A stretch of 64,000 nt of DNA from UBA1783 sp964449115 (GTDB taxonomy: Bacteria > Bacillota_I > Bacilli_A > Erysipelotrichales > Erysipelotrichaceae), in NCBI GenBank assembly GCA_964449115.1, contig CAYUXW010000008.1, forward strand, positions 1-64,000, given 5' to 3'. The translations under genes were made by a program, and so were the position numbers. The notes below the pieces were generated by a model that searched no databases, was not told the origin of the DNA, and worked only from the letters and a program-made list of their open reading frames with translations. This document shows, piece after piece, positions 17,307 through 26,287 of the stretch (positions within the stretch are counted from its first letter, which is position 1; each line of letters starts with the position of its first letter).

Positions 17307-17970
17307 TTATATTTCCTCTCTTTCTAATAACAATAAGTAACAGTACAATAGCCAGCATCGCTGGAATTAAAAAATGTTCCGGTCCAAAAGCAAGTAGACA
17401 TACAACCGCACAGATAAAGCCAATAACAGCAGGCAAGTGGTCTTTAGTAGTCAGCCACTGCTCTACTACAATAGCGACAAATAAGGCAGTCATGGAAAAT
17501 TCAATACCAGCGCTATTAAAGGGAATCAGTGTTCCAATTAAATTACCTATCAATCCCCCGATTATCCAATAAGAGTGATTTAAAATCGTTATATAGAAAT
17601 AATAATCTTCATCTTCACTTTCTTCCTGACATAACAGTGAATATGTTTCATCAGTGATGCCAAAAATAAGATATGGTTTTCTTTTAATGTTCTGATATTT
17701 TTCCAGCATTGATAAGCCATAAAACAAATGTCGACCATTAACCAGCAAAGTTGTTATAGCCACAGTTATTAAAGAAGCTGCTGAATCAATCAGAGAAACA
17801 GCGACATACTGCATTGATCCGCCATAAATGATTACACTCATTAACACTGCATAAAGTGGTCCATATCCTATCTTCGCCAGTAAAACACCAAAACCAATAC
17901 CCAAAACTAAATAACCTGCCATAACAGGAAGAGTTTTTATAAAGGCTTGCTTAATAGTTTCTTTCTTCAT
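17299..17970 (-). CDS. azlC: AzlC-family branched-chain amino acid permease
   Basis: Start MKKETIKQAF, followed by several membrane segments including LGIGFGVLLAKIGYG and GGSMQYVAVSLID, and VNGRHLFYGLSM; these are AzlC hallmarks. The ATG at 17970 is preferred to a GTG at 17979, because AAAGGTG then lies 6 nt upstream as ribosome site. It forms the main subunit of the AzlCD exporter with the overlapping azlD. The internal loop DEDYY after EESEDE is acidic. Confidence 0.9.
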   Translation of the reverse strand: MKKETIKQAFIKTLPVMAGYLVLGIGFGVLLAKIGYGPLYAVLMSVIIYGGSMQYVAVSLIDSAASLITVAITTLLVNGRHLFYGLSMLEKYQNIKRKPYLIFGITDETYSLLCQEESEDEDYYFYITILNHSYWIIGGLIGNLIGTLIPFNSAGIEFSMTALFVAIVVEQWLTTKDHLPAVIGFICAVVCLLAFGPEHFLIPAMLAIVLLLIVIRKRGNINE

Positions 17971-18005
17971 AAATTTCACCTTTGCTAATCATTATAACAA
18001 AAAAA

Positions 18006-18030
18006 AGGAAAGATGTTACTAATCTTTCCT
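18006..18030 (-). terminator. Terminator after the M28 peptidase gene
   Basis: Perfect 9-bp stem AGGAAAGAT/ATCTTTCCT with a 7-nt loop, followed on the minus strand by a run of T. It lies just past the stop at 18033. Confidence 0.85.
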
Positions 18031-18032
18031 CA

Positions 18033-18950
18033 TTATGCTTCATTAAGTTTATTGACGTAATCAGTAAGCCTTTCAGTTAAATATTTAATGTTTTCAACAT
18101 CAGCAACTGTATCTTTAGCTGTGTGAATATAAGGTGTATATAATTTGATGTGTTTTCCTTTATGACAGGCAAATACTCCTACGCCGTTTTTGAAATGTCT
18201 TTGATCGGAGTTGCCCATGGCCTGTTTTTTATTGAAGAAGTTGACATTATATCTTTCATTACTGACTATTGATTCTTTTAATAAATTGGCACTTTCCATA
18301 TCTTCGTTATTGATGACAACTACTATTTCATTACCATTGCCGACACAATCCAGATTAATCAGCGGTTTATTTTCCATCATCTTTTTATTCTGTTTATTAA
18401 ACTGACCAGAACCGATTAAACCTTTTTCTTCGTTATCAAATAAAATAAATGCCGCATTGCTTTCTTTGTCAAGACTTTTTATTAATGTCATCACAGCAGT
18501 TGTTCCAGAAGTATTATCATTTTTGTTATTTTTGTTTTCAAAAGCCAGCATCGTAAGATATACCAAGGAAAAATAAATTCCCAGATAGGCAACTGAAGTA
18601 AATTGTCGGTCATTGGCATTTAAAAGCCATGTTAATAATTCAGCCAGAAGAGTACTAACTGCTACTATTATTCCTACAAAACCAAAAGTGTAACCAAAAT
18701 AAATAATCTTATTTACCGGCATCATTATATTAGGAATTAAAGAAGCAGCTGGCGTATCATAGTGGGCAGTAAATACTACCTTGGCATTTTCAACATCCCC
18801 GATTACAATATTTCTGGTTTTTCTTTTTTCCTGTACTTCTACCTTATATTCAGTTACTTCCTGTTTTACATATTCGATAAATCTTGTTTTATCCTGATAT
18901 TTTTTTCTTACTGGATATAAATCGTTAATTTCATTTAAATAATCTTTCAT
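18033..18950 (-). CDS. M28-family zinc aminopeptidase with internal membrane hairpin
   Basis: The 305-residue protein shows M28 zinc-ligand motifs in order: AHYDTP, then NKNDNTSGT (bridging Asp), LFDNEEKGLIGS (Glu-Glu), NLDCVGNG and, near the C-terminus, PYIHTAKDT. Between the first and second motifs is an insertion of about 75 mostly hydrophobic residues (two or three membrane segments, about 80-160), so the catalytic domain is membrane-anchored through an internal loop. There is no signal peptide. The substrate is unknown. It forms a single-gene unit with its own terminator. Confidence 0.8.
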   Translation of the reverse strand: MKDYLNEINDLYPVRKKYQDKTRFIEYVKQEVTEYKVEVQEKRKTRNIVIGDVENAKVVFTAHYDTPAASLIPNIMMPVNKIIYFGYTFGFVGIIVAVSTLLAELLTWLLNANDRQFTSVAYLGIYFSLVYLTMLAFENKNNKNDNTSGTTAVMTLIKSLDKESNAAFILFDNEEKGLIGSGQFNKQNKKMMENKPLINLDCVGNGNEIVVVINNEDMESANLLKESIVSNERYNVNFFNKKQAMGNSDQRHFKNGVGVFACHKGKHIKLYTPYIHTAKDTVADVENIKYLTERLTDYVNKLNEA

Positions 18951-19030
18951 CTTTTTTCTCCATCTTGGTTTTCTCTTTTAAAAGAGAACTAAACTATTAT
19001 AACAATACTTCTATAAATGCTGTCAAATAA

Positions 19031-19096
19031 AATGATTGTAAAATCTTACAATCATTGTTTTTAAAGGTTTGGGGGCTAGATTATGAGATAGCCCCC
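19031..19096 (-). terminator. Two hairpins downstream of brnQ
   Basis: In minus-strand order, GGGGGCTA/TAGCCCCC (19071-19096) is followed by a perfect 11-bp stem AATGATTGTAA/TTACAATCATT (19031-19056) with a short T-rich tail. They probably terminate the brnQ transcript. The GC-rich first hairpin is notable in such AT-rich sequence. Confidence 0.6.
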
Positions 19097-19124
19097 AGAG
19101 GTTAAAGATTAAGAAAAACTTTAT

Positions 19125-20480
19125 TTATGTACCCACTCGTTTTTCCCTTATGACAAAACGTACTGTTAAACCGACTGCTAAACCGATGAGCGAAGGAACA
19201 AGCCATCCAAGGTTTAGATCAAAGAAAGGTAGAATCTTTCTGGCCAAGTCTGTAACTTTCTCTGCATATAGTATCTCCTGCAGACTGGCAGGTAATGTCT
19301 TGAGTAGATCAAATACTGCCGCAAGCAAGGTAAATCCAATAACACTCTGATAGACAATCTTATCGTGATCAAACAAGTCTCTTGTTAACGCCAATAAAAT
19401 CAAAGTGATAGCCAGTGGATATAAGAACATTAATACCGGTATAGAATAACTGATAATATTTGATAAACCAATATTACTAACCGCAAATGAGAAGACTGTA
19501 AATATAATAGCCCAAAGATTATAGGATAATCCTTTAGGGAACATTCTAACAAAAGCCTGTGAACAGCTGGTTACTAAACCGATAGAAGTTTTTAAAGTAG
19601 CAAAAGTAATGGTTAAAGCCAACACCAGGCCGCCAACTTTACCCAGATAATGATTAGAAATCTGAGTCAGGGCAATACCGCCATTGGCTGAAAGTTCAAA
19701 CAGACCTCTGGATTGAGCTCCCATCACAATCGTTGCAATATAGATAACAGCCATCAGGATACCGGTAATTACACCAGACTTTAAAACTTCCCTGGCAATA
19801 TCATTATCTTCTTTTAAACCCATAGAGCGAATAATATCTATAACCACGATTCCAAAAGCCAGCCCAGCAATGGCATCCATGGTGCCATATCCTTCGATGA
19901 AGCCAGAAAACAAGGCAGCATTCTGATAAGCATCGACTGGAGTAACTTCATTAACAGTAATAGAAGGATTTAATAATGCAGTTACTACCAGAATGCTTAA
20001 AAAGATTAAAAATAAAGGATTAATAATTTTCCCAATCCAGACAGTAATCTTACTTGGACGAAGAGAAAAAAATAATACAAAGGCAAAAAATATAAAGGAG
20101 AATATAAACAGCATCAAAGATTTACTTACTCCTTCAGAGATCATTGGTTCAATACTGGTAAAAGAGGTGGTTGCACATCATGGTATCGCAAAAAATGGAC
20201 CAATAGTCAGATAAAGTAAACAGGTAAAGAAATAACCATATCCCTTTGACACTTTATCAGAAAGTGAATGCAAATCATCACTATGAGTATTACCAATAGC
20301 TGCTACTCCTAAAATAGGAATCGTAACCGCTGTAATAATGAATCCAATCATTGCGGCAATTGCATTTTTTCCAGCCAGCTGTCCTAAATGAACTGGAAAT
20401 ATCAAATTTCCTGCTCCAAAGAACATGCCAAACAAGGTTACAGCTACTAAAAATCTCTGTTTGAAGGATAATCTGTTCAT
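19125..20480 (-). pseudogene. brnQ: brnQ branched-chain amino acid transporter, interrupted by one UGA
   Basis: The frame runs 452 codons without any other defect. It starts MNRLSFKQRFLVAVTLFGMF and FGAGNLIFPVHLG, which are BrnQ (LIVCS) signatures, and has about 12 membrane segments. At codon 101 the conserved IGPFFAIPR motif reads IGPFFAIP-stop: CGA (Arg) has become TGA. Everything downstream, from CATTSF to VRFVIREKRVGT, is in frame. As sequenced, only a 100-residue N-terminal piece would be made, unless the stop is read through or is a sequencing error. It is divergent from a LysR regulator. BrnQ imports Leu, Ile and Val with Na+ or H+. Confidence 0.9.
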
Positions 20481-20527
20481 CTTTTTATACCCTCACTTTT
20501 CAACCCAACTAAATATTATCATTTCAC

Positions 20528-20578
20528 TTGTATCTTGAGAAATGCTTTATTATAATAGGGGTATTACAAAGTGTAATA
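20528..20578 (+). promoter_or_regulatory. lysR promoter and LysR-type operator
   Basis: TTGTAT (20528-20533), 17 nt, TATAAT (20551-20556) precedes lysR. Just downstream is a perfect inverted repeat TATTACA-AAG-TGTAATA (20562-20578), which contains the T-N11-A pattern of LysR sites. It lies in the 124-bp gap shared with brnQ and suggests autoregulation and control of brnQ. Confidence 0.75.
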
Positions 20579-20604
20579 GCTAAAAACATTTTCAGGAGTA
20601 CAAT

Positions 20605-21498
20605 ATGGATAGCAGAAAACTAGAAATACTATTAACAGCCGTTGAGTTGGGCAGTTTCAGTAAAGCCAGCGAGGTAGTAGGATATACCCAGTCTGGACTT
20701 ACTCATTTAATGGATTCTTTAGAAAAAGAAGTCGGTTTTCCTTTACTGGAAAGAAGTCATACCGGAATTAAGCTTACCGAAAAAGGTTTACAGCTGCTTC
20801 CAGCTATTAGAGAATTTTTACAAGCTAATGCCAATCTGGAAAAGAAAATAAAAGAAGTTTCACACAACAAAAATGAAGTTGTCAGAATTGCTGCTTACGC
20901 CAGTATGGCAATGCACTGGATTCCTGAAATCCTTTATCGTTTTAAAAGAATCTGTCCTAATGTCAATGTTGACTTAAGAATGGTTGACCATGCTTTAGAG
21001 CCTTTTGAGCTTTTAGAAAGCGGACAGGCAGATTTAATTTTTGCCAGCAAACAGGATTTCGATTTCTGCAAATGGATTCCTCTATACGATGAACCACTAT
21101 ATGCCATATTGCCTAAAAACTACCCTTTAAAGCAGTCTGATACTTTCCCCTTGGCTGAATTTTCTGATAAGGAGTTTTTAATGCCCTACGGACGTTTTGA
21201 CATCGATGTAAAAAAAGCTTTTGAGCCTTTAGGAATAACAACCAACATCAAATCTGTTCTGGTTGATGATGAAACTGTGATCAGGATGGTTGGTAAAGGA
21301 TTAGGTGTTTCAATGATGAGTGAGCTGATGATTAGAGGACGCACCGATGATGTCCTCTGTGTACCAGTACAGCCTTCCTCTATCAGAGAGCTAGGTATGG
21401 CTACCCATATAAAAAGAAAAGATTCCGATAATATGAAAAAACTGAAAGATTGTGTCTTAAAATATATCAGTGAACTGCCTGATAAAAAAGCGAGTTAA
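20605..21498 (+). CDS. LysR-family transcriptional regulator
   Basis: The 297-residue protein has the N-terminal winged helix-turn-helix (LEILLTAVELGSFSKASEVVGYTQSG) and a periplasmic-binding-protein-like effector domain from about residue 90 to 290. The ATG follows AGGAG. It is divergent from brnQ and has an inverted-repeat operator in the shared gap, so it probably controls brnQ. Since brnQ is broken, the regulator may have lost its target here. The effector is unknown. Confidence 0.9.
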   Translation: MDSRKLEILLTAVELGSFSKASEVVGYTQSGLTHLMDSLEKEVGFPLLERSHTGIKLTEKGLQLLPAIREFLQANANLEKKIKEVSHNKNEVVRIAAYASMAMHWIPEILYRFKRICPNVNVDLRMVDHALEPFELLESGQADLIFASKQDFDFCKWIPLYDEPLYAILPKNYPLKQSDTFPLAEFSDKEFLMPYGRFDIDVKKAFEPLGITTNIKSVLVDDETVIRMVGKGLGVSMMSELMIRGRTDDVLCVPVQPSSIRELGMATHIKRKDSDNMKKLKDCVLKYISELPDKKAS

Positions 21499-21509
21499 TT
21501 CGCTTTTTT
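21484..21509. terminator. Bidirectional terminator between lysR and the TPR-like gene
   Basis: Perfect 10-bp stem AAAAAAGCGA/TCGCTTTTTT with a 6-nt loop. It has A and T runs on both sides and serves the convergent genes. Confidence 0.85.
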
Positions 21510-22184
21510 TGATTCAATAATCTTCTCTAACTCATCGTAGTCTTTCTGATTGCTTAGATTTGACCATCTAACTCTCAACTTATCCAATAACTGCTTTGCA
21601 GTTTCAGGTCTATCTTCTATGACCGCTGATAGAACTTCCAGCTGACCGATTGGCTCACCATAGTCTTCATTATCCCTGTATTTTTCAAAGATAGCTTTTT
21701 GTGAGTCATATATTTCTTTAAATTTATCATAATTTTCCAATCTGAAATATGAAACTGCCTTGTTAATTAAGTAAACCAGTTTTAGTATTTCATTTTTTAT
21801 CTGTTTTTCTTCAATTGAGTTTAAAACATCTAAACTTTTTTGATATTCCCTGTTTTTTAGATAACCTGCTGTCAGATTTATTTTTACCAGATTTATAAAG
21901 TCTCTTCCTTTGATTTTTTGTAAAATAAGCTCCATTTCAGCAATGTATTGCTCGATTTTGTCTTCATTTAAAAGCGTCAATGCTTTTTGGATTTTTTTAC
22001 TGTAAATCATAATATAAATGATGTTGATTACCAATATCATTAACAAAAACACAATTGAGAATTTCCAATAATATGATAAAAACAACTCTGATTCTATCTT
22101 GAAACCAGTCTGAACCGCTACCATTACCAAACCCAAAATAACACTAGCAGCGATTATTTTTAATATTCTTTTTTTCATTTTCAA
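21495..22184 (-). CDS. Membrane protein with TPR-like cytoplasmic domain
   Basis: The 229-residue protein has two N-terminal membrane segments (about residues 8-28 and 37-60), then an all-helical region. Repeated patterns such as NLTAGYLKNREYQKSLDVLNSI and INKAVSYFRLENYDKFKEIY look like tetratricopeptide-like units. Function is unknown. It is the last gene of a minus-strand run of small membrane proteins that includes a metallophosphoesterase. Confidence 0.6.
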   Translation of the reverse strand: MKMKKRILKIIAASVILGLVMVAVQTGFKIESELFLSYYWKFSIVFLLMILVINIIYIMIYSKKIQKALTLLNEDKIEQYIAEMELILQKIKGRDFINLVKINLTAGYLKNREYQKSLDVLNSIEEKQIKNEILKLVYLINKAVSYFRLENYDKFKEIYDSQKAIFEKYRDNEDYGEPIGQLEVLSAVIEDRPETAKQLLDKLRVRWSNLSNQKDYDELEKIIESKKAN

Positions 22185-22204
22185 AACCTCAAATTTCTAA
22201 CTGA

Positions 22205-22432
22205 TTATTTAACATTGTTGAACACTTCAATACCAAAAATTTCAACAATTATACCTTCATAAAACTCCTTGCCTGCTTCTCTATCTTCATCAGAGGCAAT
22301 GCGATGAACTTTAGATACTTTGTATAGAATCGCCCTATATTCTACAGTACCTCCATCTTTAAGATATAAAGGTGTCGGAAAAAGTAAAACCAATAATAAA
22401 ATACAGGTTGTAACAATCAATATCTTTTTCAT
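22205..22432 (-). CDS. Small membrane-anchored or exported protein
   Basis: A 75-residue protein with a hydrophobic N-terminus (IVTTCILLLVLLFP), then LKDGGTVEYRAILYKVSKVHR and a C-terminal strand VEIFGIEVFN. Small proteins of this pattern are common in Bacillota, but I know no function. It is likely anchored by, or exported through, its N-terminus. It lies between a 91-residue membrane protein and the TPR-like gene. Confidence 0.6.
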   Translation of the reverse strand: MKKILIVTTCILLLVLLFPTPLYLKDGGTVEYRAILYKVSKVHRIASDEDREAGKEFYEGIIVEIFGIEVFNNVK

Positions 22433-22474
22433 AATTAAATTTTCCTCTTTTCTTTTTGTTTTTTTCGATTTATA

Positions 22475-22750
22475 TTAATCTTTCTTTTTAAATAAAGAAA
22501 CTGAATTGATCAGAATTGAAGCAATTGTTAAAAAAAGTAAGGTATAACTTAAAGTAGGCATGGTATCCATTAAACCACTATAATCTTCAACAACTACTCT
22601 TTTTGCTCCATCAATATAGAAATTACACAAGGTAAGAGCTGTTAATGACAGACTGATAAATCTATACCACTGTGTTTTTATATCATTACTTTTAGCACTT
22701 ACATTCAATAAAGCAAATACCATTGCCCCGACACCTGAAAATATCCACAT
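22475..22750 (-). CDS. Small integral membrane protein
   Basis: From the ATG at 22750 it has 91 residues, begins MWIFSGVGAMVFALLNVSAK, and has about three membrane segments. AAAGGAG lies upstream of that ATG. A longer reading from 22798 would overlap the metallophosphoesterase gene without a ribosome site, so I reject it. The C-terminus is basic (SLFKKKD). No family is recognised. Confidence 0.65.
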   Translation of the reverse strand: MWIFSGVGAMVFALLNVSAKSNDIKTQWYRFISLSLTALTLCNFYIDGAKRVVVEDYSGLMDTMPTLSYTLLFLTIASILINSVSLFKKKD

Positions 22751-22772
22751 AAAATTTTCTCCTTTTGTTTTG

Positions 22773-23618
22773 CTATTTGTTACAGACAAGTTCAACAATT
22801 ACGATTTCTGGTCGATTGTTAATTCTGATGGGAATAATACTGTTGCCTATTCCTCGGCTGACAATCATGGTAGTGAAGTTTTCGGTAAATTTGCCAGCAT
22901 CATATTTTGGCCATCTACCCTGATTAGGAGCATAATAGCCTCCTAAAAAAGGAATACGGATTTGACCACCATGGGTATGACCACTTAAAACCAGATCGAT
23001 ATCATTGGCAACATAAATATCAAAAACTTCTGGTCGATGCGATAACAGAATACAGTAATCATCTGTTAAATTCATTTCCTTGATATGTTCATCCAGAATA
23101 ATACTGTGCATATAGATATCAGTATCATAATAATCCGGATCATCTAATCCTGCGATCTGAATTGTCTCTTCATTTCTGGTTATCTCTATAACTTCATTAC
23201 GCAAGACAATTACCCCAACATCAATAAGTTTTTGCTGTAACTCTTCATAGCGACTGAAAAGCCATACTTCATGATTACCCATTACAAAATAGCAGGGTGC
23301 TATTTCCATTAGCTGTTTTGCCAGGCTGACTGCTAAATCAATATCTGTCTTATTTGAATCTACCAGATCACCAGTAAAGACAATAATGTCTGGACTTTGT
23401 TGACTTACTTTTCTGACAATGTCTTCATTATCTTTTCCAAATTCAGCATTATGTAAATCGGAAATAACCGCAATTCTAAAATTATCGAAACTTTCAGGTA
23501 TCCTGCTGCTTCCAACACCATAGTGAGTAACTCCTACTGTCAGATTTCCCCATACAGTCCAGATAGCAAGAAATACCAGTATTAATAATACGAGTGACAG
23601 TCTCATTTTTCTTTTCAT
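22773..23618 (-). CDS. Membrane-anchored metallophosphoesterase (YkuE-like)
   Basis: The 281-residue calcineurin-like phosphoesterase has one N-terminal membrane segment (residues 7-25). Metal-site motifs are in order: SDLHN (D54, H56), GDLVD (83-87), GNHE (114-117), SHRPE, and GHTHGGQIRIP near 215. This matches the YkuE/YaeI group of outward-facing phosphoesterases acting on lipid-linked substrates; the precise substrate is unknown. Its start abuts the stop of the upstream nucleotidyltransferase. Confidence 0.9.
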   Translation of the reverse strand: MKRKMRLSLVLLILVFLAIWTVWGNLTVGVTHYGVGSSRIPESFDNFRIAVISDLHNAEFGKDNEDIVRKVSQQSPDIIVFTGDLVDSNKTDIDLAVSLAKQLMEIAPCYFVMGNHEVWLFSRYEELQQKLIDVGVIVLRNEVIEITRNEETIQIAGLDDPDYYDTDIYMHSIILDEHIKEMNLTDDYCILLSHRPEVFDIYVANDIDLVLSGHTHGGQIRIPFLGGYYAPNQGRWPKYDAGKFTENFTTMIVSRGIGNSIIPIRINNRPEIVIVELVCNK

Positions 23619-24101
23619 TTAATTTTCCTCCCTGGAAAGATTTCTATGTTTTTCAATTATTGCAACCTTTTCATCTCTTTCCATCAGTCTATAGTAACGC
23701 AGCCAGTTTTCTAATGAATCAAGTGGAACAGCAGTACCATTAATCAGTACAGTTTCCTTTATATCTTCTTCCTTAAGGCTACAGTCATATATAATATCAT
23801 CTTTAACTATTTTAAATCCAGCCATAACATCAACTTCTACATCAGCTATTACAAACTCATAAAAGTATTCTGTCGCACAACTGCCAGACACTGACTCTTT
23901 AAGTGTCCCCATTTTAAGAAGGATTTCCTTTGCTTTTAAAGCATCTTCTTTCTTTATCATTAGGTCTAAATCATTAAATTCTTCAACAATATTTCTCAGA
24001 TACAGCATACTTGAGGCTCCAATTGCCCAGGTAATATCATTTTTATCAAACTCTTTGGCAACAGCTGTTAAGACTTAAAGTTTTCCTTTGATACTTTTCA
24101 T
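23619..24101 (-). pseudogene. Nucleotidyltransferase-fold gene with early stop
   Basis: The frame from an ATG at 24101 (GGTGAAAG upstream) reads MKSIKGKL-stop-VLTAVAKEFDKND, then the nucleotidyltransferase motif GASSMLYL with NDLDLMI downstream, and continues 129 codons past the next Met. Codon 9 is TAA. If translation restarted at the ATG at 24008, the GAS motif that holds the NTP would be lost, since no ATG, GTG or TTG lies between. So the gene is probably inactive. The tail LRYYRLMERDEKVAIIEKH is family-like. The substrate is unknown. Confidence 0.7.
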
Positions 24102-24116
24102 ATTCTTTCACCAACA

Positions 24117-24596
24117 TTATATCTTTACTGAGATAACTTCATTTCCATGTTCTTTAATCAATCTGATAAGATCTTCATACTTTAACCAGATAGTTGCGGT
24201 ATTATCATTAGGATGAACTCCCATTAACCCACCTTTAAAGTCCTCATCAATAAATAATTTTACTTCCTTATTTATATCATTTAAAAGACCAAAAGGAGTA
24301 ACTGAACCAGGATCAAGTTTTAAAAGCTCCATCAAAGCATCATAAGAAGCAAAAGACAGCGCTTTAAGTCCATGATTCTGAGAAAATTCTTTAAGATTCA
24401 CCCTTTTATCTCCCTTGATGGTTATTAGATAATAATTTCTTTTTTTATCCCTGACAAAAAGATTTTTTGCCTGATTATCAGAATAAGGAAGCTCCACCTC
24501 TTCAAGTTGGGCCATATTGAAAACAGCTTTGTGTTCAGTTATTTCATACTTTATATTACAGCTATCCAGATAGCTGTAAACTTCATTTTTATCCAT
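24117..24596 (-). CDS. Prolyl-tRNA editing protein (YbaK/ProX family)
   Basis: The 159-residue protein has the YbaK/ProX-domain layout. YSYLDSCNIKYEITEH at the start is followed by the conserved lysine region AKNLFVRDKKRNYYL, the loop DPGSVTPFGLLND, and GVHPNDNTATIWL near the C-terminus. Such stand-alone domains deacylate mischarged Ala- or Cys-tRNA(Pro). The exact specificity (ProXp-ala or YbaK) cannot be read here. It is in the minus-strand group with the upstream 151-residue hypothetical gene. Confidence 0.88.
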   Translation of the reverse strand: MDKNEVYSYLDSCNIKYEITEHKAVFNMAQLEEVELPYSDNQAKNLFVRDKKRNYYLITIKGDKRVNLKEFSQNHGLKALSFASYDALMELLKLDPGSVTPFGLLNDINKEVKLFIDEDFKGGLMGVHPNDNTATIWLKYEDLIRLIKEHGNEVISVKI

Positions 24597-24631
24597 CTTT
24601 ATAAACTCCTTCGCTGTTAAAAATCAAACAA

Positions 24632-25087
24632 CTATTCTTCCAGTAAATCTTTATCTTCTAAAGGATTCCACATAAAAGTTTCTTTTACATTTCGAATAAA
24701 AAGCTGTCCTTCATAGCTATAAGGTTTTTTATTAAACCAGACCATAACCGTAAACATGACTTCCTTATAGCCATCATAGCGATATAAAAACTCCAGCTGC
24801 CACTGTTTACTGCTGATTTTATCGACAAGTTGGCTGACATTATATTCTTTGACAACCTTTTGGTTCAATCTTTTTTCAAAAAGGTAAAAAGTAACTTCAT
24901 CTAAATACTCAACAACATATTCCACTGCCCCACTACCGGTATTGGGCCAAAAATCAGCATATTCATGATAAAAAATCCCTTCAGGAAAATAAAATGTCAA
25001 AACATTATCTTTCAAATCAGCCTCAGTTGCTTTACAATCATGAAGACTGAAACATTTTTTATCGGTACTTTTATATTTAAATTTCAT
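24632..25087 (-). CDS. Conserved-looking hypothetical cytoplasmic protein
   Basis: I do not recognise this 151-residue protein. It is rich in aromatic residues and predicted strands (VLTFYFPEGIFYHE, DFWPNTGSGAVEYVVEYLDE, WQLEFLYRYDGYKEVMFTVMV) and ends acidic. There are no membrane segments or signal peptide. An ATG with a ribosome site (AAAGGAAAG) supports it as a real gene, and it is first in a minus-strand group with the prolyl-tRNA editing gene. Confidence 0.55.
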   Translation of the reverse strand: MKFKYKSTDKKCFSLHDCKATEADLKDNVLTFYFPEGIFYHEYADFWPNTGSGAVEYVVEYLDEVTFYLFEKRLNQKVVKEYNVSQLVDKISSKQWQLEFLYRYDGYKEVMFTVMVWFNKKPYSYEGQLFIRNVKETFMWNPLEDKDLLEE

Positions 25088-25301
25088 CTTTTATTCTTTC
25101 CTTCTTTTAATTGTTGAAAATATTCCTATTATCAACAACTCAGATGAAGTATACCCCTATACTTCAGCTGCATATAAATTATAGCACTTTTCTTTAGCAA
25201 GAGATAATTATGCGACTTTAAAATTAAGTATCAATGTCCTATAATGTTAAAGGACTTAAAGTTTTAGAAGAATATTTCTTAATTGAGGTTATTAAAAAAT
25301 T

Positions 25302-26216
25302 ATGAAGTTTATTAAAAAACATCTTTGGATTTTAGGCGCTCTATTCTGTACGATGTTATGGGGAGCAGCATCACCAACCATTAAACTTGGCTATCAGCTT
25401 TTTAAAGTCGATACAGCCGGTACTTTTAATATTATTTTATTTGCTGGCATCAGATTTATCGGAGCGGGAATTATTACCCTTCTTTTAACTAAAAGCTTCA
25501 CTAAACAGTGTCCTAAACTGGATAAAAGTATGCTAATGCCTGTTATGATTCTGGCTCTGATTCAGACAGTTATCCAATACTTCTGTCTGTATTCAGGTTT
25601 AGCAGTAGTTGAAGCTTCAGTTGGTGCTGTTTTGACCTCAACCAGTGTTTTTTTTACTGTTGTTCTTGTTACTATCATATTTAAAATGAAACCATTGACA
25701 GCTAGAAAGATCATCGCTACCATTTTAGGTTTTATTGGAATTCTTATCTTAAATATTGATCATAACTTTACCTTGCAACTTCGCTTAAATGGTGAAGGCA
25801 TGGTCTTACTCTCAGCACTGGCAAATGCCTTTGCCAATCTTCTGATGAGCAGATATGCAAAGAAACATAATCTGATGGCGATAACAGGCTACCAATTTTT
25901 CGTTGGCGGTTTATTGATGGTGCTGATAGCCATTATTAATAATGGTAAGATAGCTTTACCAGATTTAAGCGGCATGATAGTGATGATTGTTTTAATGCTT
26001 ATCGCTTCTTTAGCTTATGGTATCTGGTCACTGTTGCTTAAAATAAAAAACACCAGCAGTGTGGTAATCTTTAAATCTTTTATTCCCATCTTTGGGGCAT
26101 TTTTCAGCTGGATTTTATTAAACGAGGATATTTTCAACATCAGAATTCTAATTGCTCTTGTACTTATTTCTTCAGGAACTCTTTTAATCAATTACATACC
26201 TAAAAAAGATAGATAA
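25302..26216 (+). CDS. DMT-superfamily (EamA) transporter
   Basis: The 304-residue protein has ten membrane segments as two EamA repeats. The start LWILGALFCTMLWGAASPTIK and the motif GVLTSTSVFFTVVL-like stretch after VEASVGA are typical. The substrate may be an amino acid or metabolite and cannot be inferred. A TATAAT at about 25241 lies upstream, and a strong terminator follows. It is divergent from the minus-strand group to the left. Confidence 0.85.
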   Translation: MKFIKKHLWILGALFCTMLWGAASPTIKLGYQLFKVDTAGTFNIILFAGIRFIGAGIITLLLTKSFTKQCPKLDKSMLMPVMILALIQTVIQYFCLYSGLAVVEASVGAVLTSTSVFFTVVLVTIIFKMKPLTARKIIATILGFIGILILNIDHNFTLQLRLNGEGMVLLSALANAFANLLMSRYAKKHNLMAITGYQFFVGGLLMVLIAIINNGKIALPDLSGMIVMIVLMLIASLAYGIWSLLLKIKNTSSVVIFKSFIPIFGAFFSWILLNEDIFNIRILIALVLISSGTLLINYIPKKDR

Positions 26217-26229
26217 TATTAAAGTAAAG

Positions 26230-26263
26230 AAAAGCTTGATTTCCCTTTATGAATCAAGCTTTT
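26230..26263 (+). terminator. Terminator after the DMT transporter
   Basis: Perfect 12-bp stem AAAAGCTTGATT/AATCAAGCTTTT with a 10-nt loop and a T run. The same 12-bp stem recurs at 31743-31775. It may also act on the convergent DUF2812 gene. Confidence 0.9.
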
Positions 26264-26287
26264 TTTACATGCTGCTGTATTTATATT

